Notes under the pieces: generated by a model
Told to the model about the DNA's origin: nothing
Databases searched by the model: none
The model's input: the letters and a program-made list of their open reading frames with translations, nothing else
NCBI RefSeq assembly: GCF_009856355.1
Contig: NZ_WMEW01000006.1
Coordinates: forward strand, 62,001 to 126,000
Reading direction: 5' to 3'
Length of the DNA stretch: 64,000 nucleotides
Source: Halobacillus litoralis
GTDB taxonomy: Bacteria > Bacillota > Bacilli > Bacillales > Halobacillaceae
Shown: piece by piece, positions 7,762 through 16,381 of the stretch
How the letters are laid out: each line of letters opens with the position of its first letter
How positions within the stretch are numbered: position 1 is the first letter of the stretch
Program-made: the position numbers and the translations under genes

Positions 7762-9508
7762 ACATGAATGGAAAGGTGGTCAGTTCCTGACTTCCAGTGT
7801 GGATCCGGAAACGGTATTCACTCCGGAAGATCAGACAGAAGAGCACCGGATGATCGGACAGACAGCCCGCCGGTTTATAGAGGGCGAGATCCGTCCGCAC
7901 AGGGAACGGATTGAAAAGGGAGATTATGACTTTGTTGCAGAGCAGATGAAAATAGCAGGGGAACTGGGACTCCTGGCTCACAGCATTCCAGAAACATACG
8001 GTGGTCTTGGACTTGATAAAATCAGCAAAGGCATTGTAGGGGAGGCACTGGGAAGCGCCGGCGGCTACAGTGTAGCGCATTCCAATCACACGTGCATCGC
8101 GACTCTTCCCATTACCTACTTCGGATCGGAGGAGCAGAAGCGGAAGTATCTGCCGAACCTTGCTTCCGGAGCATTTATCGGCGCCTACTGTCTGACAGAA
8201 CCGGACGCCGGCTCGGACGCCTTATCCGCAAAAACTACAGCCGTATTGAATGAAGAAGGCTCCCATTATGTGCTTAATGGAACGAAGATTTATATCACAA
8301 ATGCAGCTTTTTCTGATACGTTCATCGTTTACGCCAAAGTAGATGGAGAACATTTTACAGCCTTCATTGTTGAAAAGGATTTCCCGGGTCTGTCCATCGG
8401 GCCGGAAGAAGACAAGATGGGGATCAAGGGATCATCCACCTGCTCGGTGATTATGGAAGATTGTCACGTACCGGTGGAAAATCTGCTGGGAGACGTCGGC
8501 CACGGCCATTTGATTGCTTTGAACGTATTGAACCTCGGCCGGTTTAACTTAGGGTTTGCAACGCTTGGTGCGGCTAAATACAGTTTCCAGCTTGCTCTTT
8601 CCCATGCATCTGAACGCCGCCAGTTTGGTAAGACGATCTCGGATTTCCGGGCGAGTAAACAGAAATTAGCCTGGATGGCCGCGGATTTGTATGCCGCTGA
8701 ATCAATCATGTACCGGACAGGCGGTCACATAGAATCAGCGCTTGCCGGTCATTATGAAACCAAAGACAAACGCGCTGCAGCCAAGGCGATGAACGAACAT
8801 CGTATGGAAGCGGCTATCTGCAAGATTGTCGGTTCAGAAACCTTGGATAGAGTCGTGGATGAAGCTGTTCAGCTTCACGGAGGAGCCGGGTACATCAAGG
8901 AATATCCAATCGAACAGGCGTATCGTGATGCCCGCATCAACCGTATTTTCGAAGGTACCAACGAAATTAATCGTCTGCTTATCCCGGGAGCCTTTTTCCA
9001 AAAAGCCGGGAAAGGAGAATTTGATGCCGATGCTTTAGTGAAACAGGCCGATGATTCTTTGAAAACAGGTGGATATAAGCGGGAAGGTGGGACAACGGCG
9101 AAGCTGGAGGAAGCCGTCGCTTTGTTCAAAGATTTATATCTTGTAACCGCCGGTGCTGCCTACAGCATCTATGGTGCAGGTATCAAAGAAGAACAGGAAA
9201 CACTGATGGAACTGGCGGATATTGCTATTGAAATTTATCGTTCCGAATCGTCTGTGCTGCGAGCCAAAAAAGCCGGAGGGGAAAAGGGTCTTCATCTGCA
9301 TCTGGCCGAGACGGCCGTGGAGCGGTCTGTGGAAACCGTCCGGCAGTCAGTCAGCCGATTGTTTGGTTCTCTTCTTAAAGGAGAGGAACGGACGAAGGCA
9401 CTGAGGAGTGCTGCTGCCCTGTTAAGTGTGTATTCATTTGAAGGAAGCCTGGATCGGAACCGCCGCCTTGCTGAACAAATGGTGGAAGCCGGTCACTATA
9501 GAGTTTAA
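7748..9508 (+). CDS. Acyl-CoA dehydrogenase, long FadE-type
   Basis: 586 residues, close to the length of B. subtilis FadE. It has the three canonical acyl-CoA dehydrogenase blocks: an N-terminal helical domain from about residue 35, the FAD-contacting YCLTEPDAGSD and YITNA segments, and a C-terminal helical domain with QLHGGAGYIKEYP and IFEGTNEINRL, where the glutamate of FEGTNE is the catalytic base. About 160 extra C-terminal residues are typical of the FadE subgroup. It introduces the alpha-beta double bond; in the LvaC/ACAD11 setting it would act on a 4-phosphoacyl-CoA. ATG 7748 is preceded by AAGGAGGGG. The upstream open frame from 7646 lies within comB and is rejected. Confidence 0.92.
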   Translation: MHPVEHEWKGGQFLTSSVDPETVFTPEDQTEEHRMIGQTARRFIEGEIRPHRERIEKGDYDFVAEQMKIAGELGLLAHSIPETYGGLGLDKISKGIVGEALGSAGGYSVAHSNHTCIATLPITYFGSEEQKRKYLPNLASGAFIGAYCLTEPDAGSDALSAKTTAVLNEEGSHYVLNGTKIYITNAAFSDTFIVYAKVDGEHFTAFIVEKDFPGLSIGPEEDKMGIKGSSTCSVIMEDCHVPVENLLGDVGHGHLIALNVLNLGRFNLGFATLGAAKYSFQLALSHASERRQFGKTISDFRASKQKLAWMAADLYAAESIMYRTGGHIESALAGHYETKDKRAAAKAMNEHRMEAAICKIVGSETLDRVVDEAVQLHGGAGYIKEYPIEQAYRDARINRIFEGTNEINRLLIPGAFFQKAGKGEFDADALVKQADDSLKTGGYKREGGTTAKLEEAVALFKDLYLVTAGAAYSIYGAGIKEEQETLMELADIAIEIYRSESSVLRAKKAGGEKGLHLHLAETAVERSVETVRQSVSRLFGSLLKGEERTKALRSAAALLSVYSFEGSLDRNRRLAEQMVEAGHYRV

Positions 9509-9523
9509 AAGGAGAGATGATGG

Positions 9524-10309
9524 ATGAAATTAGGGAATGATCATGTAGCTGTCGATATTAATGGACCTGTGATGTCTTGTGTATTGAATCGTCCAGACAG
9601 TCTGAACGCTTTTTCCGACCAAATGATCGGCGGTTTGATGGAGGCTTTGGAAGAGGCGTCCGGAAATGAGGATGTGAAAGTGATTGTACTGTCCGGAGCG
9701 GGGCGGTCGTTCTCAGCAGGCGGGGATGTCAAAAGTATGGGGGAGGCCTCAGCCCAGCATCTGTATGACCATGTGGGAGAGCTGAATAAGCTGATCTTGA
9801 AGATTAAAGATGTACCGAAGCCGGTTGTAGCTGTGGTGCATGGTTATGCGGCCGGGGCCGGTTTCAACCTCGCTCTTGCCTGTGATCAGATTCTTGCAGC
9901 CGAAGAGAGTCAATTTGTTCTGAGCTTTGCCCAGGTGGGCTTGATTTCCGATGGCGGAGGCCATTATTTCCTTTCCCGTCTTATCGGACCTTACCGGACA
10001 AAAGAGCTGCTGTTTACCGCCGAGCCGATTCCTGTTGAGACAGCGGCCGAGTGGGGGCTGATCAACAGGGTGATTCCGATAGGGGAACTGGAAGAGGAAG
10101 CTATGAATTATGCGCTTCGTCTGGCTAAAGGGCCTGGACGAGCTATCGGTATGATGAAGAAAATCGTAGACCAATCTGATAAATCCGACCTTGCTGCCAT
10201 TTTAGAACAGGAGCGGATTTCACAAACCATGATGGCTGAAACATCGGATCATAAAGAAGGTGTTGCCGCATTTAAGGAAAAGCGTAAGCCGCATTTCACA
10301 GGAAAGTGA
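9524..10309 (+). CDS. Enoyl-CoA hydratase/isomerase (crotonase) family
   Basis: 261 residues. The oxyanion-hole motif is SFSAGGDVKSM, and HGYAAGAGFNLALACD is the second conserved block. In the catalytic region the sequence reads AQVGLISDGGGHYFLSRLIG. The position of the second hydratase glutamate is taken by an aspartate, and the first is also absent. This resembles PaaG-type isomerases (GLxxDxGG), rather than a true two-glutamate hydratase, so double-bond isomerisation is the better guess. AAAGGAGAG precedes the ATG. It is 15 bases after the dehydrogenase and 10 before the oxidoreductase. Confidence 0.88.
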   Translation: MKLGNDHVAVDINGPVMSCVLNRPDSLNAFSDQMIGGLMEALEEASGNEDVKVIVLSGAGRSFSAGGDVKSMGEASAQHLYDHVGELNKLILKIKDVPKPVVAVVHGYAAGAGFNLALACDQILAAEESQFVLSFAQVGLISDGGGHYFLSRLIGPYRTKELLFTAEPIPVETAAEWGLINRVIPIGELEEEAMNYALRLAKGPGRAIGMMKKIVDQSDKSDLAAILEQERISQTMMAETSDHKEGVAAFKEKRKPHFTGK

Positions 10310-10319
10310 GGGATAGGTA

Positions 10320-11294
10320 ATGAAAGCTATTCAATTCAAAGAATATGGAAGTCCATCGGTGCTTGAGAAAGTGGATGTGGAAAAGCCGTCTCTGGATAAG
10401 GATGAAGTGTTGATCAACGTGTCGGCCGTCGGGGTCAATTATGCCGATACGGCCCGCAGGGAAGGGGCCTACGTTGTTCCAACGCCGCTGCCGTTTATTC
10501 CGGGTGCTGAAGTGGCCGGTGTTGTGGAGAGCGTCGGCTCTGGAGTTCAAAATGTGAACGAAGGAGACCGGGTGGTCACGCTGATTGAATCCGGCGGTTA
10601 TGCTGAGTTCGCAAAAGCGAAGGCTGTCTCTCTCATTCCTATACCTGATGGTGTGGACGATGAAACGGCCGTTGCGATTCCTCTCCAAGGGCTGACCGCC
10701 TATCATATTCTAACGACAATGGGCCGGATGGAGCACGGAGAAACGGTGCTTGTCCATGCAGCAGCTGGAGGGGTAGGTTCACTTGCTGTCCAGCTGGCCA
10801 AACAATTTGGTGCAGGAAAAGTGATCGCAACAGCAAGTACGGAAGAGAAGCGGCAGCTGGCCCTTGAACTTGGAGCGGATGAAGCGGTGGACTACACGAA
10901 GGAAAACTGGCGGGATGATGTTCTTGGAATGACGGGGGGCCGTGGTGTTGATGTTGCCCTTGAGATGGCTGGAGGAGATGTGTTTCATGAAACAGTGAAA
11001 TGTATGCGGTCCTTCGGGCGTGTCGTTGTGTATGGGGTGGCCAGCGGGGACCCGCCGAAAATGTATCCATCCGGGTTGATGAACCGGAATTTATCAGTGA
11101 TCGGTTTCTTCCTCCCGCAGATTATGAAGAAGCCCGAGTTGTTTAAACGAAGCCTCCATCACTTGTTGGAACTGGTGAATACCGGCGATTTGAATTTGAC
11201 GGTAGGGGGCGTTTATTCGTTGGAGGAAGCGGCTGAAGTTCATGAATTGATGCAGGGGAGAAAGACGAAAGGAAAACTGGTGCTTAAGCCATAA
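10320..11294 (+). CDS. NADPH:quinone oxidoreductase, MDR family
   Basis: 324 residues of the zinc-free medium-chain dehydrogenase/quinone oxidoreductase type. The N-terminal GroES-like domain has GVNYADTARREG, and a Rossmann domain around residues 140-200 has VHAAAGGVGSLAVQLAKQFGA. The zinc-ligand cysteines are absent. These enzymes reduce enones, quinones or enoyl-CoA with NADPH. As the last gene of the operon it may reduce an unsaturated intermediate or a toxic enal. A terminator follows ten bases later. Confidence 0.88.
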   Translation: MKAIQFKEYGSPSVLEKVDVEKPSLDKDEVLINVSAVGVNYADTARREGAYVVPTPLPFIPGAEVAGVVESVGSGVQNVNEGDRVVTLIESGGYAEFAKAKAVSLIPIPDGVDDETAVAIPLQGLTAYHILTTMGRMEHGETVLVHAAAGGVGSLAVQLAKQFGAGKVIATASTEEKRQLALELGADEAVDYTKENWRDDVLGMTGGRGVDVALEMAGGDVFHETVKCMRSFGRVVVYGVASGDPPKMYPSGLMNRNLSVIGFFLPQIMKKPELFKRSLHHLLELVNTGDLNLTVGGVYSLEEAAEVHELMQGRKTKGKLVLKP

Positions 11295-11303
11295 TACCGG
11301 TGG

Positions 11304-11338
11304 AAGGCTGTTGGGAGAATCCTCTCGACAGCCTTTTT
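11304..11338 (+). terminator. Terminator of the acyl-CoA operon
   Basis: Arms AAGGCTGTTGGGAG and CTCTCGACAGCCTT are followed by TTTTT. The MITE-like element inserts immediately behind it; the last Ts of the run are part of the duplicated target. Confidence 0.85.
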
Positions 11339-11344
11339 AGTTTA

Positions 11345-11803
11345 GCTCTGTTCAAGTCTGTTGTTGATATTTTAAACGATTACTAAATCGTCTCCGTCCG
11401 GCCGGGGCCGGTCCGTTATTTACTCAAGGCATGGTACGGCAGGGAAAACCGTCCGCTTTCCTCGGGGAACGATGAGCCTCCTCGAACTTCGTCCTCCGGT
11501 CTCACCTTGTTCCTTTTTCCCGCAGGAGTCTACCTGTTTTCCCTGCCATCCCTTTCGTAGTGATGTAATGGACTTCGGTTATGTCCTTTTTAACTATCCG
11601 TTTTTGAAGAGGCGGCCTTGGGAATGGCGGGACTCCTGTGGGGTGTAGATACATCGTGAGACCCCGGAAGACGCAGCCTGAGGAGGCTCACGGTACCCCA
11701 CGGAAAGGGAGTCATTCCCAAGGCCGCCTCATACAAATCCCATGACAGAAAGGGGTAATAGGCGCTCACATGTTAAATAACAACACCACGCTATAACAGA
11801 GCC
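11345..11803 (+). mobile_element. MITE-like element, long copy (459 bp)
   Basis: Bounded by an exact 9-bp direct repeat, TTTAGTTTA, at 11336-11344 and 11804-11812. The element starts GCTCTGTT and ends AACAGAGCC, giving imperfect terminal inverted repeats that extend inward (TGTTGTTGATATTTTAAAC left, complement of TGTTAAATAACAACAcc right). It holds an 18-bp perfect inverted repeat (11609-11626 with 11713-11730). No transposase frame is present, so it would need a transposase in trans. A shorter copy lies at 14058-14299. The stretch 11295-11900 contains no gene. Confidence 0.85.
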
Positions 11804-11900
11804 TTTAGTTTAATGGACTTTGAGGCTGGTCCCGCAGGGAGGAATCCACCGGGAAATTGTCGAATACACAGGACACGCAGAAATAAAGGAGGCTTTTATT

Positions 11901-12458
11901 TTGTTTATTTACACAGTGGATGACCAGTTGTCATTAAAATTAATTGGACACGAAGACGCAGAAGAACTCTTTCAATTATCCGACCAATCCAGAGACCACC
12001 TTCGAACGTGGCTTCCATGGATTGATTTCACAAAGACGGTGGAGGACACACAGGGGTTTATTAAAAGCAGTCTAAAGAGATATGCTGAAAATAATGGATG
12101 GACGGTCTGTATCCTTTGGGAAGGTCGGATAGCTGGGATCGTTGATTTCCACGAACTGGATTACAATAACAAAAGGACAAGCATTGGTTACTGGATGGGA
12201 GAGGAATTTAAGGGCAGAGGTCTGTTGACCCGTGCGTGCCGCGAACTATTCGACTATGCTTTCCATACGCTTGGGATGAACCGGATTGAAATCCGGGCGG
12301 CAGAGCAGAATGTAAAAAGCAGGGCCGTCCCGGAGCGTCTCGGCTTTGTGCAGGAGGGGCTCATCCGCAGCGCAGCCCTGCTTTATGATGAATACACGGA
12401 TCATGTCGTGTACGGGATGCTGAAAAAAGACTGGGTCAAGGAACCGCTGGACGTATGA
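11901..12458 (+). CDS. GNAT N-acetyltransferase, RimJ/RimL-like
   Basis: 185 residues in the ribosomal-protein-serine acetyltransferase branch of GNAT. The acetyl-CoA loop is GEEFKGRGLLTRACREL and motif B includes LGMNRIEIRAAEQNVKS. Members acetylate N termini of ribosomal proteins or small molecules; the target is unknown here. The start is TTG 11901 with AAAGGAGG at 11885-11892; the frame stays open back to 11820 but without a ribosome site. The stop overlaps the next start by four bases (ATGA), so the two are translationally coupled. Confidence 0.85.
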   Translation: MFIYTVDDQLSLKLIGHEDAEELFQLSDQSRDHLRTWLPWIDFTKTVEDTQGFIKSSLKRYAENNGWTVCILWEGRIAGIVDFHELDYNNKRTSIGYWMGEEFKGRGLLTRACRELFDYAFHTLGMNRIEIRAAEQNVKSRAVPERLGFVQEGLIRSAALLYDEYTDHVVYGMLKKDWVKEPLDV

Positions 12459-13267
12459 GGTACAAGGTAGAGGCTGTCCAGTTGAAAAGTCCGTCCAAAA
12501 AGGAAAGCGAGGATGCATATGTCCTTCACGAAGAGGCCGGTGTTTTCGGAGTATTTGATGGGGCGACCCCTCTGGTCTCATTTGAAGATGAGGACGGACA
12601 TAACGGGGCCTATCTTGCCGCCCACCATTTCAGAGAACAGCTGCAGGGCATGGATGCGAACGATACCCTGATTCAAACGGTCGAGTCAGCCAATACCCGT
12701 TTGTACGAGAACATGGTGGCATACGGGGTGGATCCCTCGAAAGGAGAGGAACGATGGTCGACGTGTGTGGCTGCAGTTAAACTGGGAAGCACGCACTTCC
12801 ATTATGCTCATCTGGGAGATTCGATGGTTATCGCCGGTGATAAAATGGGGGCTGTCCATGTCCTTACGACAGATACGGTAGCCGGAATAAGTGACAGAGC
12901 AAAAAAGAAAAGAGCAGAGGATCGGGAAGAAGGCCGGGCGGTTCGGGAAGAGTCGTATTATGATGTGCTCCTTCATAAACTTCAGTACAACAGGGAGCTG
13001 GCTAATGTGCATGGTGGATATACAGTCGCGAACGGGATGCCGGAGGTCATGACACACCTGGATACAGGTTCCTATCCGATGAAAGACCTGGAGGATATCT
13101 GGCTTGTAAGTGACGGTTTATTCCATCCCGGACTTTCCCTGGAAGAGACATGCAGGAAAATGAAGCAGCAAGGGATACGCTCCTACATCAATGACCTTAC
13201 TGCCTATTTAGAAAATCACCGCCATCCGATTGATGACCGGACAGTCGTTCATCTGCGTTTTACATAA
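12455..13267 (+). CDS. PP2C-like protein phosphatase
   Basis: 270 residues. The PPM/PP2C motifs are recognisable: ESEDAYVLHEEAGVFGVFDGA near the N terminus (metal aspartates in EDAY and FDGA), YAHLGDSMVI in the middle, WLVSDGLFHPG and IDDRTVVHLRF at the C terminus. It is a metal-dependent Ser/Thr phosphatase-like protein, cytoplasmic, without membrane segments. It overlaps the acetyltransferase gene by four bases. Whether the two act together is unknown. Confidence 0.82.
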   Translation: MRYKVEAVQLKSPSKKESEDAYVLHEEAGVFGVFDGATPLVSFEDEDGHNGAYLAAHHFREQLQGMDANDTLIQTVESANTRLYENMVAYGVDPSKGEERWSTCVAAVKLGSTHFHYAHLGDSMVIAGDKMGAVHVLTTDTVAGISDRAKKKRAEDREEGRAVREESYYDVLLHKLQYNRELANVHGGYTVANGMPEVMTHLDTGSYPMKDLEDIWLVSDGLFHPGLSLEETCRKMKQQGIRSYINDLTAYLENHRHPIDDRTVVHLRFT

Positions 13268-13313
13268 TGAAAGAGTCCGCGGAAGAAGAATCTGCTGCCA
13301 AATCGAAAAAATG

Positions 13314-13359
13314 AAAAGCTGTACGATGATCATACCCTCTTGATCATCGTACAGCTTTT
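13314..13359. terminator. Bidirectional terminator between convergent genes
   Basis: AAAAGCTGTACGATGATCA pairs perfectly with the sequence after an eight-base loop, with A and T runs on both sides. It serves the phosphatase gene on plus and the methyltransferase on minus. Confidence 0.9.
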
Positions 13360-13367
13360 ACTGCTGT

Positions 13368-14030
13368 CTATTGGACGACAGCAAGCAGAAAACCGTCATA
13401 ACCTTTGTTTCCGACCGTTTGGAAAGCTGTACTCTCCAGACGTGGATGATGGTGAAGCAGATCGAACATCCGCCGGATTCCCTGAATACTGCTGGATTTA
13501 CTGTCTTCCTCCAATATTTCCCCGTTCCTGATTACGTTATCCACCAAGATGGTGGTTCCTGGTTTGGACAGCCTCAAGACATGTTCAATGTAGTGAGGAT
13601 TGTTTTCCTTATCCGCATCGATGAAAACAAAATCGAAAGGCTCTTCGTTCTGGAGCGCAGGCAGCGTCTCAAGAGCAGGACCGACATGGATGGAAATTTT
13701 ATCCTTTACACCTGCGTTTTCCATGTTGACAGCAGCAGTTTCTGCATGTTTTGGGCTGAATTCAAGGGTGGTGAGTGTGCCATTTTCCGGGAGGGCTTTA
13801 GCCATCCAGATGGAGCTGTATCCGCCGAGCGTACCGATTTCCAAAACTCTGCGGGCTGCCTTCATTTTCACATATAGATAGAGCATTTTCCCCTGCGTAG
13901 ATGAAACACCGATGGAGGGCAGGCCTTCGCTTTCATTCAAAGCATTAATGGAAGCCATGTCCCCGTCTTCCGTAACCAGACGATCAATCACGTATTCGTC
14001 AACCTTTTCCCATGTTTCACGTTCGCTCAT
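13368..14030 (-). CDS. O-methyltransferase, class I SAM-dependent (COG4122 type)
   Basis: 220 residues. SAM-binding motif I is VLEIGTLGGYSSIWMA near residue 62, followed by LTTLEFSPKHAETA and FDFVFIDADKENNPHY with metal-binding aspartates, then ILVDNVIRNG. This is the catechol/caffeoyl-CoA O-methyltransferase-like family common in Bacilli; the substrate is unknown. AAAGGAGAG precedes the ATG. A MITE-like element lies directly upstream, ending within 30 bases of its start, so promoter elements could be inside the repeat. Confidence 0.88.
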   Translation of the reverse strand: MSERETWEKVDEYVIDRLVTEDGDMASINALNESEGLPSIGVSSTQGKMLYLYVKMKAARRVLEIGTLGGYSSIWMAKALPENGTLTTLEFSPKHAETAAVNMENAGVKDKISIHVGPALETLPALQNEEPFDFVFIDADKENNPHYIEHVLRLSKPGTTILVDNVIRNGEILEEDSKSSSIQGIRRMFDLLHHHPRLESTAFQTVGNKGYDGFLLAVVQ

Positions 14031-14057
14031 GAAATCCTCTCCTTTTCTTTATTCAAA

Positions 14058-14299
14058 GCTCTGTTAAAATCTGTTGTTGATATTTTAAACGATTACAAAA
14101 TCGTCTCCATCTGGAATCAGGGGGCCGGTCCGTTGTTTACTCAGAGCATGGGATGGCAGGGAAAACCGTCCGCTTTCCGCGGGGAACGGTACCCCACGGA
14201 AAGGGAGTCATTCCCAAGGCCGCCTCATACAAATCCCATGACAGAAAGGGATGATAGGAGCTCACATGTTAAATAACAACACCAAGCTATAACAGAGCC
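14058..14299 (+). mobile_element. MITE-like element, short copy (242 bp)
   Basis: Same ends and orientation as the element at 11345-11803, but about 217 bp of the centre is missing; the junction joins GGGGAACG to GTACCCCA. It is flanked by an exact 9-bp duplication, TTATTCAAA, at 14049-14057 and 14300-14308. A different target with the same duplication length confirms transposition. The remainder of 14031-14387 holds only the terminator below. Confidence 0.85.
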
Positions 14300-14351
14300 T
14301 TATTCAAAAGTCGTGCAACCTGCAGCGGATGGAATGAACAGTGATAGAAAG

Positions 14352-14384
14352 AACGGGCGGAATCCTGGGGACCGCCCGTTTTTC
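14352..14384. terminator. Terminator of the pxp operon
   Basis: AACGGGCGG and CCGCCCGTT enclose an 11-base loop, with T-rich sequence on both strands. It lies directly after the stop of the transporter gene on the minus strand. Confidence 0.75.
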
Positions 14385-14387
14385 GTT

Positions 14388-15578
14388 TTATTCAAAAAGC
14401 TGTGGAATCCCTTGAATCAAGGACATACCGCCCATATACGCCATCGCTATGACGATGATGGCTCCAAAGATGGTGAGCCAGAGCGGGTGTTTGTAATCAC
14501 CGACGATTTTTGTTTTATAGGCGGCCACAAGCATGACGCCGAGAGCAATCGGAAGGATCAGGCCGTTCAACGATCCAACAAGAATCAGAACCTTGACCGG
14601 CTTTCCGACAGATACAAAGACCGTGGTGGAGATGACAATAAACCCTACGATAAACCATTTATGATAGCGTTCAATGGTTTTGCTGAATGTACGGATGAAG
14701 GATACAGACGTATAAGCGGCACCGACGACGGATGTAACGGCGGCTGCCCACATGATGATTCCGAAGATCTTATATCCGACATTCCCTGCCGCTGCCTGGA
14801 ACACAGAAGCCGGCGGATTGGAAGGGTCGAGAGTAACACCCGAAGCAACTACACCAAGGGAGGCAAGGAAAAGGAAAATCCTCATAATGGAGGCAATCCC
14901 GATAGCTGATACCGAGCTTTTCGTTACCTGACCGAGAGATTCCTGCCCCTTCACACCAGCATCCAGAAGACGGTGTCCGCCTGCGAAGGTAATATAACCA
15001 CCGACGGTTCCTCCTACAAGTGTGATAATGGCTAGAAAGTCAATCGTATCCGGAGCGAATGTTTTAGCGGCCGCCTCACCAATGGGCGGGTTGGCTGAAA
15101 ACATGACGAAAATGGTAAGAGCGATCATGATAAAACCGGCAATTTGAGCGAACCGGTCCATCACTTTCCCAGCTTCCCGTACAAGGAAGACAGCAACGGC
15201 TACAATACCACTGAACAGGGCTCCCATTTCCGGGGAGATACCGAAGAGGACATTGGTCCCAAGGCCGGCGCCGGCAATGTTCCCGATATTAAAGGCGAGA
15301 CCACCGGCAACGATTAATATGGATAAGAAAACGCCAAGGCCGGGCAGAAGACTGTTCGCAATATCCTGCGCCGGTTTTTCTGAAACGGCAATGATCCGCC
15401 AGATGTTCAGCTGCGCACCTATATCAATAATGATGGAAATAAGAATGACAAAACCGAAGCTGGCTGCAAGCTGCTCGGTAAAGTGTGTGGTTTGTGTTAG
15501 AAATCCCGGGCCGATGGCGGAGGTCGCCATAAGAAAAGCGGCCCCTAAGAGGAGACTTCTGGTCGATTGTTGTTTCAT
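14388..15578 (-). CDS. NRAMP-fold transporter (YcsG-like)
   Basis: 396 residues with about eleven membrane segments. The first helix reads ATSAIGPGFLTQTTHFT, where metal-transporting NRAMPs have DPGN, so the metal ligands are missing. This matches YcsG, whose gene sits beside ycsF/kipI/kipA in B. subtilis. The last gene of the pxp operon, it starts 17 bases after pxpA with AAAGGAG. Because the operon degrades 5-oxoproline, the transporter may import 5-oxoproline or a related organic solute rather than a metal; that is inference from context and the missing motif. Confidence 0.85.
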   Translation of the reverse strand: MKQQSTRSLLLGAAFLMATSAIGPGFLTQTTHFTEQLAASFGFVILISIIIDIGAQLNIWRIIAVSEKPAQDIANSLLPGLGVFLSILIVAGGLAFNIGNIAGAGLGTNVLFGISPEMGALFSGIVAVAVFLVREAGKVMDRFAQIAGFIMIALTIFVMFSANPPIGEAAAKTFAPDTIDFLAIITLVGGTVGGYITFAGGHRLLDAGVKGQESLGQVTKSSVSAIGIASIMRIFLFLASLGVVASGVTLDPSNPPASVFQAAAGNVGYKIFGIIMWAAAVTSVVGAAYTSVSFIRTFSKTIERYHKWFIVGFIVISTTVFVSVGKPVKVLILVGSLNGLILPIALGVMLVAAYKTKIVGDYKHPLWLTIFGAIIVIAMAYMGGMSLIQGIPQLFE

Positions 15579-15595
15579 GTTGTTCTCCTTTCTAC

Positions 15596-16369
15596 TTACC
15601 GTGATAAGACAGAGCCGATGGCTTCAAGCTGGATGTCCGATTTCTGGAAAGCCTCCCGTATGTATTTCGCGAAGTCCACAGCGCTCGCACCGTCCCCATG
15701 GATACAGATCGTTTCTGCTTCGATGTCGATATCAACATCCTGAAGCGTCGTCACTTTTTTCTCCTTGACCATACGGATGACCTGATTGACGGCTTCTTCA
15801 TGATCGGTAATCAGCGCGTTCGGTTCCCGGCGTGAAGTTAACGAGCCGTCTTCCTGATAGGTACGGTCGGAAAAGACTTCACTGGCTGTCTTCAATCCTA
15901 TGGCTTTTCCAGCGTGAATCAATTCACTGCCGGCCAGTCCGAACAGGATGAGAGAGGAGTCCACGTCATGAACGGCTTTGGCAACAGCGTCGGCCAGCGG
16001 ACGGTTTTTAGCCGCCATGTTGAAAAGGGCACCGTGCGGTTTCACATGCTGGAGCTGACCGCCTTCGGCTTGGACAAACCCTTGAAGTGCACCAACCTGG
16101 TAGATGACCATGTCATACGCTTCTTCTGGTGAAATCTCCATTGGACGACGGCCGAATCCGGGTAAATCAGGGAGGCCGGGGTGGGCGCCAATGCCCACTC
16201 CATACTGTACGGCCATGCGGACGGTTTTTTTCATGTTGGCTGGATCTCCGGCGTGATAGCCGCAGGCAATATTCACTGAAGTTACATAATTCATCATTTC
16301 CTCATCCCGGCCAATCGTATAAGATCCAAAGCTTTCTCCCATATCGCAGTTTAAATCAACAACGTACAT
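15596..16369 (-). CDS. pxpA: 5-oxoprolinase subunit A (LamB/YcsF family)
   Basis: 257 residues. It shows the family signature [14 protein letters not shown] at the N terminus, [11 protein letters not shown] near 33, [15 protein letters not shown] near 75 and VKPHGALFN near 108. PxpA works with PxpB and PxpC to hydrolyse 5-oxo-L-proline to glutamate with ATP. It follows pxpC after 12 bases, with AAGGAGG before the start. Confidence 0.95.
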   Translation of the reverse strand: MYVVDLNCDMGESFGSYTIGRDEEMMNYVTSVNIACGYHAGDPANMKKTVRMAVQYGVGIGAHPGLPDLPGFGRRPMEISPEEAYDMVIYQVGALQGFVQAEGGQLQHVKPHGALFNMAAKNRPLADAVAKAVHDVDSSLILFGLAGSELIHAGKAIGLKTASEVFSDRTYQEDGSLTSRREPNALITDHEEAVNQVIRMVKEKKVTTLQDVDIDIEAETICIHGDGASAVDFAKYIREAFQKSDIQLEAIGSVLSR

Positions 16370-16381
16370 GCGTATTCCTCC

